Shown in pieces: positions 12,609 through 23,781 of a stretch of 64,000 bases of DNA. Position numbers and translations under genes: made by a program. How positions within the stretch are numbered: position 1 is the first letter of the stretch; every line of letters starts with the position of its first letter. Source of the stretch: Zanthoxylum bungeanum (lineage: Eukaryota > Streptophyta > Magnoliopsida > Sapindales > Rutaceae); assembly GCA_019454045.1 (NCBI GenBank), contig SKCR01023735.1, forward strand, positions 1 to 64,000, in the 5' to 3' direction. The notes under the pieces are model-generated. The model had not been told where the DNA came from. It saw only the letters and a list, made by a program, of their open reading frames with translations, and made no database searches.

Positions 12609-13610
12609 AGAGAATCGGCCCCGAAATATTATCTTGTGATGTTTGGATTTATGTTTTAATTGACCGTGTCTATAGTGGATAAAGTGAGGGTTTAATCAAG
12701 GGCATTTTGAGGCTAGGTAATGGTTTGGTGTCTTCCTTCATTCACTACCTTTCTAGAATGAAAAGCTGTGAAGGCACCTAGATAGCCATCTACTCGTAGC
12801 CTATTGTGATGGACTAATTTGGAGGACTCGTTGTTTATTCCTGACACCAAGCGATAAGAGCCTAAGAGGCTTGGGTATTTAAGTGAGCCTCTCTCCACCT
12901 TCCCTATGGGGAATCTACAACGGGAAATCCATTTGACAGTCTGTCACACACCATAGCTCATTGGCACGTACCTTAGTGTATAAAAAAGGGTGCGCTCACT
13001 TGGTTGCTCGAACCCTTGAGTGGGGAGACCTAGTTGTGGGTCATCCTTCGCCGGTGAGAGCCTTTGTCTATACTCTTGCTAACCCACCCATAGACCGGGT
13101 TGGCTAAAGTAACAATTATTTCCTTGAATATGTGCTTGTGGACCATCCTCATTTGGATACAGTTGGATCATTGTCAGAAATGCGGACTTGCTGGGCCATT
13201 TAAACTGGGGTGAGTTCGTACCTTATGACCATTGGGCCCAAAGCTTCTGAAATATTGATGGGCCATTCTGTAGAAATTATTGTTATATGTTTGCATTATC
13301 ATTCTTTGTGCTTATGTTCGGAACACTACCATTTGGATTTAGTTGGGCTCCTTGCCATGAGATGTGTACTCGTTGGGCCATTTAAACTGGGACGAGTTCA
13401 CTCCTATGACAGTTAGCCCAAAATCTTCTAAAATGATAACGGGCCGATTTGTTTGAAAATTTTAGTTGATTTAGTATGTTATATATGTTACATGCATCTC
13501 ATGCACCCCATGCATACATACATCATGTTAACCATTGTGTTCTGAAAGCCATCATAGATTCCCGTTGGGTTAGGAAAAAGGGAAGACTCACCAAAATACT
13601 GAGAACATAC
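12609..13610 (+). other. Leader of gag-only element, with a direct repeat
   Basis: This untranslated leader lies between the primer site and gag. It holds a direct repeat of about 175 bp (roughly 13128-13275 and 13300-13450). Both units contain 'GGGCCATTTAAACTGGG' and a 'CCAAA.CTTCT.AAAT' block. No credible coding region was seen; the small open frames are not conserved between the repeats. Confidence 0.6.
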
Positions 13611-14776
13611 ATGAGTGAATCAGATATTGAGGTATCCCAGATAGATCAGTTGGAAAATGGTTTCGCTAAGATTACTGAACAGTTGCAAGCCTTGACTACT
13701 GCCATGACAAATATGGTTGTACCTCGTGCCGGGGGAAATTCTGAGAATGTGAGGCGTGATAAGCCTTCGAATGGGTTGGGGATGATACCCCCGCTTTTGA
13801 TGATGATATGGCAGAGTATGCAGCATGCAGAGTATCTGGGTCTCAGGCAGAGTTACAGAAGCTTTGGGATCAGGTTGAAACAGTTACCCGTAAAATAAGA
13901 GGTAAGAATGAGGATTTGTTAGATTATGAGGCAATGACGTTCGGAGAACAGCTGCCAGCTCAGTTTAAATTGCCCGACATGGCCAAGTTTAATGGGAACA
14001 GAGACCCGAGGGTCCATCTGCAGCAATATGTCTCAATCATGAGTTCAATGGGCCTATCACAGCGCCAAGTCCAAAAGATGTTTGGGATGTCACTCGAGGG
14101 GGCACCTGTGGTTTGGTATCATAGCCTTGAGAAGAAGGTTAAAGAAGATTGGAAGGAACTAGCTGATGCTTTTCTGAAGCAGTATGTTACAGACTTAGAA
14201 ATTGACTTGTCACTCCGTGATTTGGAGAACACTAAGCAGAAGCCGGAAGAAAGCTTCAATGAGTATGTAGACCGCTGGAGAAGCCAGCTTCTGAAAATGC
14301 AGACTCGGCCCTCAGAGAATGACCAAATCAAAATGATCATCAAGGGCACCAAGCCCTCTATTTATAGTAAGCTGAGGAGGATGACTTCGATGATTTCTGA
14401 TTTTCGACAATTGAGGGAAACTGTCATGGATATTGAGGAAGAGGAGGCTGAAAACAGAAAGTCCTATGGCCAGAATAGGCAGACTTTTGGGGGGTATTCT
14501 GAGACTAAGCCCGCTACTGTCGAGGTTGCTGCCATCAGGAACCGGCAATTCTCCAACCTTGGTAGACCTTTGTCGAAGGTATTTGAAAAGTTACAGGGAC
14601 AAGGAATCTTGAAACCCTTAGAAGGCAAGCCACTTTCGCACCCCCCACCACCACACATAAATGTGAACCTTTATTGTCACTTCCACCAGCTACATGGCCA
14701 TGACACCGACAACTGCACCCACCTCAGGCATGAAATTCAAGATCTCATAGATTCCCATAAAATACCCAACCCCTGA
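13611..14776 (+). pseudogene. gag: Gag of non-autonomous Tat/Ogre-like element
   Basis: Gag polyprotein, the structural protein of the virus-like particle. The start chosen is ATG 13611 (MSESDIEVSQ). The frame shifts in a G-run near 13778-13784 and continues at 13808-14776 (322 aa in the open part). The second part carries the gypsy capsid fold: KLPDMAKFNGNRDP, GAPVVWYHSL, FLKQYV, then EESFNEYVDRWRSQL. A zinc-knuckle-like C-x2-H-x4-H-x5-C lies at the end (CHFHQLHGHDTDNC). Homology seems to trail on past the stop to about 14890. No protease, RT or integrase follows before the right LTR, so the element would need enzymes from a relative. Confidence 0.85.
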
Positions 14777-15399
14777 AAAGAGACCCTCAATCACCAAGCT
14801 TCTTACATGGATGACAGTGAAGAACAATAGGCCGAGGAAGAAGACAGTGTTGTGGATGATAGAGATGTTACTCATAGTCTATTTGATCCAGTTTTTTTTA
14901 AAATGACATTGATTTTGTTACTTGTTCGAACTCTTTTCCTCAACAATAATAAAGACGTTCATTTCGCTGAAACTCTTCTACAATATGAGTATATTTGAGA
15001 AAAGTATTCAACCTTGGTACTATGGAATCCAGTAATGAACACGGGGAACCTTCGAAATAAGCAAACAGAAAAGATAAGATAGACATTCAGAAATTGGGAA
15101 ATAGAGCCAGTGAAAATATCAGACTTGGAAGGGAATTAGTTCGCCGAGCCGATCAACGTAGACAGATTGAAGAAGTAGATTGTCTGAGGAAGAGAAAGCT
15201 AAGCAGTCACCAAGAGAATTGAAGGAAGACCTAACCCGACGGGATAGGAACATGCATGCATGCATACACGTAACGCATTTTGCATCCTTTCGTGTTTGTT
15301 CTGTTTTGTAATAACAGGTTTCAAAGAAAAAAAAAAGTGCCGAATGCAAGCCAACCAGAAGCAGTAACAGTACAATGTCAGCAGTCTTCATGAACGAAT
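14777..15399 (+). other. Post-gag region, no gene recognised
   Basis: Immediately after gag there is an acidic, in-frame but stop-containing tail (EEDSVVDDRDVTHSLFDP). Beyond about 14890 I see no coding homology. pol should lie here but is absent. Confidence 0.5.
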
Positions 15400-15690
15400 C
15401 ACATGGGCGAGGCCCATGTCATCAGTATCAGTTTGGGATGAATCCCAGGGTTGAGGCCCATATCAGTATCAATCTGGGGCGAGGCCCACATCAGTAACAG
15501 TGTTGGGGCGAGGCCCACATCAGTTTCAGGGGTGAGGCCCATATCAGTATCAGTCTGGGGGCGAGGCCCATATCAGTAACAGTCCGGGCCGAGGCCTACA
15601 TTAATATCAGTTTGGGGATGGGTCCCAAGGCCGAGGCCCACATCAGTATCAGTTCAGGGGCCAGGCCCGCATCAGCATCAATATCAGTTT
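15400..15690 (+). repeat. Degenerate ~40-bp repeats, GAGGCCCATATCAGTATCAG type
   Basis: About seven irregular units, each with GAGGCCCA(T/C)ATCAGTA and a G-rich segment (TCTGGGGGC-like). This is the first of three adjacent arrays filling the space where pol is missing. Confidence 0.75.
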
Positions 15691-16016
15691 AGCCGGGAAT
15701 GGCAATCCAAGAATGGAGCAGAGTTCAAGAATGAACAAGCCGGGAATGGCACTCCAAGAATGGAAATGCAGTTCAGTAATGAACAAGCCGGGAATGGCAC
15801 TCCAAGAATGGAAATACAGTTCGAGAATGAACAAGCCGGGAATGGCACTCCAAGAATGGAAATGCAGTTCAGGAATGAACAAGCCGGGAATGGCACTCCA
15901 AGAATGGAAATACAGTTCGAGAATGAACAAGCCGGGAATGGCACTCCAAGAATGGAAATGCAGTTCAGGAATGAACAAGCTGGGAATGGCACTCCAAGAA
16001 TGGAAGAACGGTTCGG
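15691..16016 (+). repeat. 48-bp tandem repeat array
   Basis: About six to seven units of 48 bp: GGGAATGGCACTCCAAGAAT, then GGAAATACAGTTCGAGAATG, then AACAAGCC. Two unit variants alternate (ATACAGTTCGAG and ATGCAGTTCAGG). Because 48 is a multiple of three and stops are absent, several frames on both strands stay open; these are not genes. Two more units reappear at 16385-16515. Confidence 0.85.
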
Positions 16017-16915
16017 GAATGAACCACCTCACAGTAACGGTTCAGGAATGGACATCTCACAGTAACGGTTCGGGAATAGACCACCTCACGATAACAGTTC
16101 GGGAATGGACCACCTTACAGTAACAGTTCAGGAATGGACACCACAATAACGGTTCGGGAATGAACCACCTCACAGTAACGGTTTGGGAATGGACATCTCA
16201 CAGTAACGGTTCGGGAATGGACCACCTTACAGTAACAGTTCGGGAATGGACACCTCACAGTAACGATTCGGGAATGGACCACCTTACAGTAACAGTTCGG
16301 GAATGGACACCTCACAGTAACGGTTCGGGAATGGACCACCTTACACTAACAGTTCGGGAATGGACATCTCACAGTAACGGTTCAGGAATGAACAAGCCGG
16401 GAATGGCACTCCAAGAATGGAAATACAGTTCGAGAATGAACAAGCCGGGAATGGCACTCCAAGAATGGAAATGCAGTTCAGGAATGAACAAGCTGGGAAT
16501 GTCACTCCAAGAATGGAAGAACGGTTCGGGAATGGACCACCTCACGATAACAGTTCGGGAATGGACCACCTTACAGTAACAGTTCAGGAATGGACATCAC
16601 AATAACGGTTCGGGAATGAACCACCTCACAGTAACGGTTCAGGAATAGACATCTCACAGTAATGGTTCGGGAATGGACCACATTACAGTAACAGTTCGGG
16701 AATGGACACCTCACAGTAACGGTTCGGGAATGGACCACCTTACAGTAACAGTTCGGGAATGGACACCTCACAGTAACGGTTCGGGAATGGACCACCTCAC
16801 GATAATAGTTTGGGAATGCACACCTCACAGTAACGGTTCGGGAATGGACCACCTTACGGCAACGGTTCGGGAATGGACCACATCACAACACGGTTCGGAA
16901 TGAACCAGGGGTCGC
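16017..16915 (+). repeat. ~28-bp tandem repeats in a higher-order arrangement
   Basis: Units of 28-29 bp have the form GGTTCGGGAATGGACCACCT followed by a TACAGTAAC-like end, often in pairs (ACCACCTTACAGTAA and ACACCTCACAGTAA). A block of these, then 48-bp units (16385-16515), then a second similar block (16516-16860) shows that a compound segment was duplicated. The 48-bp and 28-bp units share CGGGAATGG. Confidence 0.8.
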
Positions 16916-17044
16916 AGCACCTCACCACCCAAATCAACTCAACACATGGTAAGTCAAGTGACAGCTGGCGAGCCAGGTAAGTAAAAATACATTGCATAAC
17001 TTTGATAGGATTGTTCAAAGTCACACACTGCACAAGTCCCATCA

Positions 17045-17057
17045 AAGTGGGGGCGAC
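17045..17057 (+). promoter_or_regulatory. Polypurine tract of gag-only element
   Basis: AAAGTGGGGGCGAC lies directly before the right LTR, which starts TGTAGGC at 17058. It has the expected position and purine richness for second-strand priming. Confidence 0.7.
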
Positions 17058-19974
17058 TGTAGGCATTGTATTTTTGCATATAAAACCCGATAATGAGTCT
17101 CATTTGGAGGCACTACCTTTTGAGTCACGGAAGCCGCGGGAAACGGATATCGGAAGGGGAAATTCAGAATAAACAAGGTTCACTGTTTTCGTTCGTGCTG
17201 CGTTCGTGTATGTGTTCGAACGGCAAACAGATTGCGGGCATTCGTGTCGCTAGCCTCAACCCAAGCCCAATTAGCCCACCAAGCCCATAAGACACATCCT
17301 AATTAAATCAAATATTAATTAAATTAAAAGTCAATTAAATAAAATATTTAAACCATCATACCTAATCTAAACCAATCAAATATAATCATACCAAGTTAAA
17401 ATCAATCAACCAATATATTATTCCCAAACTTAAAATATTGTATGCCTAATCAACATAAACTAAATATTCAACCTTCCCTATCTAGCCAAGATTTGTCCCC
17501 CCTCAATCTTTGACTTCCCTTATCCAACACCAAATCAAATCCCTCTTTAATTAGCCAAATCTCTTTCCTTGTCAAGCCTAACCATTTGCCTATAAAAAGA
17601 ACCCTTCACCAACCTTCTCAACCATAGCTAGCTCATACACATAAGATACACACAACTCACACAAATCACAAGAGAAAAGAAAATAACCCCAAGCCTTCAC
17701 ATTAAAAGCACCATCACAACACACCAAGAGCCCTAGCCACTCAAGAAAATAACAAGAAAGAGTTCTCTTCATCCTCACTCTCCCATTGCCGAAATCGTAC
17801 CTTAATATAGCAGCCCCTTTAACACTAAAACAGTAGCCAAATCACGCCCAAACCACCCCCTATACAGCAGCAAAATACACTTAAAACATCCCATAAAAAC
17901 CTTAAAAACAATAACATAAATAAAACTGCATTCATAATCCTTAAAAGACTCACACAAGACTACACTAAAAACCCACACAAAAACTTGGAACAGTCCGTTG
18001 AAACGTCAAAACAGGTGACCTGAACAGCGAGCAGCAAAACAGAGGCCGAACAGTAGCAAATCGGAGTCAAAAGCAGCAGCAAAAGACGGAGAACGACGAC
18101 TCCAAACAGTGAGACAACGAACGAGAACAGTGAACCAGTGAACCGAAAGAGTTGCGGAGCATCCACCCTTCCGAAGACCGTGTGCCGTACATCCGAGAGG
18201 TGATTTAAAAGGTTAGACCTGAGGGTATTTTTCACACTCATCTTTATTTGATTTTTGTTATTTATTTTGATCGTATTTTACTTATTCGTTAAATCTCGTT
18301 TGTGTATGATGTGTGTTGTGGGTATTGGATGAATGAGAGATGTGTCAACTCTCGCGGTATATCGGATGGAAACCCGGACATAAATTTCATAGCCGATTCC
18401 GAATGGACGGTTATATGATCTGTACTCGGGACACAACTCCACGTACCGCTTGAGTAAACGGCACCCTCTTTTGTTTTTTGTTGCTTTGGTTTATTTATTT
18501 TTGTCATTTGGATTTTGTATGTCGTTTATGTATGCATGATTCAATCGAGCGCATGGGCTTAGTAAGTGGAATGAAAGATCCCCTATGGGGAGGGGCTAAA
18601 GCTCTTTACCACGATGCTTTGCCGCGCCGGTTGATGTGTGTTCGGTTGGATGCAAGATACGTTCAATCGGGCATACTTAGTTTGATATTATTGTCTTTAT
18701 CTTTGTTATGCATGGTTCAATCAAGCGCATGGGCTTAGTAAGTGGAATGAAATATCCCTTATGGGGAGGGGTTAAAACCCTTTACCACGATGCTTTGCCG
18801 CGCCGGTTGATGTGTGTTCGGATTGGATGTAAGATGTGTTCAATCGGGCATACTTGGTTTTGATATGATTGGCTCTATTTTTGTATGTATGATGCGATCG
18901 AGCGCATGGGCTTAGTATGTTGGTCTAAAGGTCCTCTCTTTGAGAGACCAAGAGCCCCAAAAGGCCACCTTTACGGCAGTACTTCGCCGCGCCCCTTTAT
19001 TTTGTTGTTTATGTATTGCGTCCCATTTCATACATCAGGTCTGTTCCCGTTCGAACGCGTTTACGAACGCAACTCGAACGCGCATGCATTTTTGCCTTAT
19101 CATGCATCAGGTCTCATTTCCGTTCGAACGCGTTCACGAACGCCATACGAACGTGAGCATTCTATTTCATTTCCGTTCGAAAGCGTTCACAAACGCCATA
19201 CGAATGTGAGCATTCTATTTCATTTCCATTCGAACGTGTTCACAAACTCCATACGAACGCGAGCATTCTGTTTCATTTCCGTTCGAACGCGTTTACGAAC
19301 GCTACTCGAACGAGAACATTCTGTTTACCGTTCGAACGCGTCTACGAACGCTGCACGAACGGACACGGTAAACTGATCCTCTTGCATCACATTACGACAT
19401 GTCCATCTTAGCATATAGTTACCCCTTTTCTATGTTATGTATTTGTATTACCCCTCTAGTTGTTTATTTCTGTTATGCGCTTAAATATCTCTTCTTAATA
19501 TGCATGCTAATAAGAATGCTATTTGTTTGCGCTTCCGTGTTTACCAATGCGTTAATTGACTTGTACGCTTGCCGTATGATAATCCTTATGTATGCAAATT
19601 GAGACATAGATTACATGCAAATAAGCTGTATGCAAATTCGAATAATGTGTTACATATAAATTTAGATGAACTTGTTGATGTATGTATGTGAATGTAGAAG
19701 CATGATATTCTTAGAAATAAGTGTTACTTAAGCCTGATTAAATTATTATATAAATCCTTTCATTACAAGTGGCATAAGTAAGGGACCATTCCGAACCCAA
19801 CGGTTTGAGGTCTTCCCTTGCGAGGGGTGAGTGCGGCCTTAAATCTCATTTTCCCGGTTCACACTGGGTGGCGACTCCATTATTCTCCGGTTTAGTCCCC
19901 CGTGGCTATTCCGTACTCCGGAACGGGCCGCGAGCCCGGGACAGCATGCGTCGCCCAGTTCCTGTGTCCCCACA
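17058..19974 (+). mobile_element. Right (3') LTR of gag-only element, TSD ATTAT
   Basis: A 2917-bp LTR is nearly identical to 9625-12586 apart from one 46-bp deletion. It ends ...TGTCCCCACA at 19974. The target duplication ATTAT occurs at 9620-9624 and 19975-19979, which proves the element borders (9625-19974, 10,350 bp). The TATA box is at 17591-17596. Confidence 0.92.
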
Positions 19975-19979
19975 ATTAT

Positions 19980-21016
19980 TAATATGATTAATAATATTAT
20001 TTTTGTCACATTTGAAACTATATTAAAATTTAATATATGGTTCTAATAATTATATGATAATTATTAAATACAGGAAATTAAATTATATGTGATATAATTT
20101 AATAATATCAAATTTGGAATTTCCAAATTTTGGGTTTTGGAAACTCTTGGTTTTATTTTGGACGTTACACCTTTTTGAAAGTTAATAACACATTCAATTT
20201 TGTAACATTTTCTTATTATGGTAATTAAATATTGTTGTTACAAAATTTTGAAAATAATACCATGGCCGAAAATATTAAGGGGTGAAAGGGGAAGAGTTTT
20301 CATTTGTTTTGGAAACAATAACCCAAGGTATAAAAATGAAATATGATTTTCTTTTTGCTAACCTAATTCATTTTGAAACCCTAGCCATATTTTCTTCTTT
20401 CAAAAAACTCTCGCAAGTGTTGAGAGAAACAAAAACAAAAATAAAAATAAAAAAAAAAGAAAACCTTGTGTGATATTAATCTCTAAAGTGTTTAGAGATT
20501 AATTTTATGAGTTTAGCCCACACTAGTTTCTGTTGGTTGCGAGACATAGCACGGAAGTCCTTTTGGTGTTGAACCAAAATCCATCTCCATCTTATTGTTG
20601 TTTGACACTCGACAGTGAGGCTTGTTTTTGCTCACTGCCGCACATAGTTTTGTGATTTCGGGGCTCGGTTTGTTTTTGTTTCAATCCATAATTTTTTGGG
20701 AACACATAGGGGTGTCTCGGGGCTGTGTTAGGGCTGTTTTGGCTAAAAAAAATCATAACTGAAACAGAGGGACTGTTCACGCAATCAAGGGGTTGTTTTG
20801 GCAGTGAACTGGCCGCGAATCGGGTCCAAAGCAATCCAGTTTTTATGCTCATGTTCAGGAGCTGTTCCGGGGCTGAAATTTTATCCAAAACAGAAGCAAA
20901 ATTTCAGTAGTGGTACTGGTAACTTTCGGCCAATAGGAGAGAAGGGCAGAAAAAAATTTCAAGTCAGATCCGAGTGCCTAACGTGTTTCCGCTGCGCTAG
21001 GAAAATGGTTCCTACA
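19980..21016 (+). mobile_element. Copia 3' LTR, second part
   Basis: Continuation of the LTR begun at 8573, after removal of the nested element. It contains a TATA-like box (GTATAAAAATG, about 20328) and ends ...GGTTCCTACA at 21016. Short frames in it are not supported. Confidence 0.75.
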
Positions 21017-21210
21017 ATATTATTATTAGTAATTATTAATTATCATTAAGAGATTAACAACGGAAACATAAATAATGAAATAATTCAAATTAGATTCTTA
21101 ACTAAAATATAATATATATATTTATATAACTCTAACGCCATTAGTTGCATTTAATCTACTTTTTTTACCAATCAATCTCAAGTAACGAGGCAATAAAGTT
21201 TCACTATGCC

Positions 21211-21575
21211 TAAAAAATGAAGGTTGTTGACATAAGAATGTTTAAATGGATGTATGAGTGGACTAGAAAAGATAGAGTTAAAAGTGTAGCAATTAGGAAG
21301 AAATTGGATATAGTACCGATTGATGAGAAGATGCGAGAAATAAGGCTAATTAAGATAGTTTGGACATACTCAATGTAGATCTTTAAGTGATTTGGTGAGA
21401 AAATAAGAGTAAATGGTGTTGTAATATGCCAAGCGAGGAAGGAGAAAGTATAAGTTTATATGGACAGAAACTATAAAAAATACATAGATTTTATGGAGTT
21501 TCATGAATCAATGATTGCAGATAGTGTACAGTGATATCAAAATATCCATATAACTGACCCATCTAGTGGAAAAAT
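21211..21575 (+). pseudogene. LINE reverse-transcriptase C-terminal remnant
   Basis: Conceptual translation gives RMFKWMYEWTRKDRVKS, then IRKKLDIVPIDEKMREIRL, and near the end NIHITDPSS. These match the C-terminal segment found downstream of RT in plant L1-type LINEs. It has several stops and no N-terminal part. A fossil fragment in the spacer between the copia LTR and the chorismate synthase gene. Confidence 0.65.
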
Positions 21576-21691
21576 AAGCTTTATTTGGGTTAATAATTTT
21601 TTGAAACATATGAAAAATTGTTTTAAGTTATTAAATTTAATAGATGAATGTCACATCAACACTTAAGATGGGAATTACATATCTTCCAATC

Positions 21692-21853
21692 TAATTATAT
21701 CAGCTTTTAAATTTAGGTTTTGCTACTTTTAAACCATCATTATCTTAGCAATAACATTTCTAACCAACCAATTATATCATTTTGAGCTTTTAAATTTGGG
21801 TTTTGCTACTTTTAAACCATCATTATCTTAGCAATAACATTTCTAACCAACCA
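21692..21853. repeat. Two-unit tandem duplication, ~83 bp
   Basis: The block GCTTTTAAATTTAGGTTTTG...TTCTAACCAACCA (21703-21770) is repeated almost exactly at 21786-21853, each preceded by ATTATATCA. A recent local duplication in non-coding DNA. Confidence 0.85.
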
Positions 21854-22164
21854 ACATAAAAGACAAAGAGTTTCCCTATAATTTTGGATTCATGAACAAC
21901 TAAGGGCAGGTATTGTGCTCTTTCAAAATGATGTGGTAACATGTGACACTCAATTGAATATACTTTTAAAAACATTATTCAAAGAGAGTATTTGGATTAT
22001 GACATGTTACTTGCAAGTAAGGTTCTGTCTTTCACCGCCACTTACCGATGAAGAGACATAATTTGACAACTAAATTTTTCTAAGCCTAAGTGAAGCTACA
22101 TATTTAAAATTTAGGTCAAAGTAATTAGGGGTGGTAGCTTGCTTTAAGTAGATGAAAGTACAAA

Positions 22165-22351
22165 AGAAGTCTCCAAAGGGGTATGGTTTGATGGTGTAGG
22201 GTTCATGATCTCACATTGAGATCTTGGGTTCGAATTCAACGAGTGTGTTTCTTGTAAGAGTCTGAGACAGCCGGAAGTTTTACTTGCTCTATTTAAAGCC
22301 CGGAAGAGATGATTTGGAGGTGCGATTTCCAACGATTTGAAAAAAAAAAGT
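22165..22351 (+). mobile_element. tRNA-derived SINE-like element
   Basis: A Pol III B-box-like word GGTTCGAATTC lies near 22228, with a weak A-box-like GATGGTGTAGGGTT about 45 bp upstream. A unique tail (CCCGGAAGAGATGATTTGGA, about 22301-22320) and an A-run (22339-22349) follow. This layout suggests a SINE. A partial antisense copy of the tail is at 23028-23100. Confidence 0.5.
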
Positions 22352-23027
22352 ACAAAAGAAATTAAGTTAATATAGAGCTGCAAAAATTTGACCAATTTTA
22401 CACTTCTAAGTCTAGCTACTTTGTCTCTATGTTGCATAAAATTAATTGAAATGAAAGAAATAGATTTTTCATGGACGGCACATAGTTATCTTTAATTTTA
22501 TAAAATCCTATACGGATTTTTAAATGAGATTTCTACCTATCGATAAATGATAAAAAAATATAAATTATATTATATATTAAAAATTAAAATAACTTTAAAT
22601 TTCGACTGCTTGTATCCACTTTTGACAAGAGTATCTCTCAATCTTGCTTATTTTGACAACTCAGCATAACAAAAGTTGTTGAACAAGTGTTTTGCTAACT
22701 TTCATCTTATACAGGAAAAAAAAAAAAAAAAGAAACATGATGTAACAACTGATTTTATCAAGTCAAAATGTTGACTATTTTAGTAAGCAGTTTAAAAAAA
22801 GACAGTTGATTTATTTTTTCTTTTATACATTCATTTTCAAGTTCAGTACATGCACCAAATGCTCTCTAACGCTCAGCTTCTCGTGTGATTAAAATTGACA
22901 AGGGTAAAATCGAACTATTACCTAACATAGAAAGATTTTCGAAGTTCAACTGAGAGAAAAAGAAAGAAACTACTGAGCACCAAAATGTGGAACTAAAATT
23001 TTAGTTCGATGGAGCCGGAATGGAAAG
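22352..23027. other. AT-rich spacer, nothing recognised
   Basis: Non-coding, AT-rich sequence with homopolymer runs (A-run near 22712-22730). No coding or element signature seen. Confidence 0.5.
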
Positions 23028-23110
23028 ATAATATTTTTTTTTTTTGGAAACTACGCCTCCAAATCACCCGATCCGGACTTAAACAGAGTATGTAAAAAAA
23101 AGTAAGTAAA
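23028..23110 (-). mobile_element. SINE-like 3' tail, antisense
   Basis: T-run (about 23031-23045), then GGAAACTACGCCTCCAAATC, then CCGATCCGGACTT. Inverted, it resembles the end of the SINE-like unit at 22290-22351 (GATTTGGAGG, then poly-A). Confidence 0.5.
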
Positions 23111-23781
23111 ATTTCGATTTTGTTAGCCACAAAATATTTTTTTTTTGTATGATTGGGGTTAATTATAAATATTTTTAATGCCATCATTTATAAGGTTTAT
23201 ATATCAATTAAAATTAGATGTTCTTGTATTTTATGTTTTGACTTTTGAGTTTATAATTTATCTAATGTAAATTATTTTTTCCCTTTTAACGATATTAATT
23301 TTGAGACTTTATGGGCAGTAATGTACAGGGAATTGCAATTGGGGCCATCCAATTTGAAGAAAATATCTATCTTTAGAAGCATTGGGCTGGATTTCAACAT
23401 GCTTTTAGAGGGATTCTAAATACACCCAATTTGATTTCTCAGCGCCCCCACCAAACTCAACTCCTTTTGTTGTAATCGGAACTTAAATTGTGTTTACAAC
23501 ATAACTCAAATATAAGGATGAAATAATTGCAAAATTACTTCAAAATAATTTATATTACAACAAAACACAGAGAAAATCATCAGTTGAAACATCCTCATCA
23601 ATCATCAATTACACACATCCTTCATAGATGATTATTGAAAATAATAAAAATTATGACCATTTTGGATTTGTAACGCCAAAAATATGAAAGTGCCTCACTG
23701 TAACAGGAAAAATCTCTTGATGAATTAGTAGTGGTAATGATGCTTAGCTACTTCATTGCCATTCGCATTTGCAAGTACCAT
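23111..23781. other. Downstream flank of chorismate synthase
   Basis: Non-coding sequence that probably includes the 3' UTR of the minus-strand gene just above. No other gene seen. Confidence 0.5.

Noticed and set aside
15649..16903. Repetitive open frames ('NKPGMALQEWK' on plus, 'FHSWSAIPGLF' on minus)
   Set aside because: 48-bp and 28-bp tandem repeats without stops generate open frames on both strands; no start, no homology.
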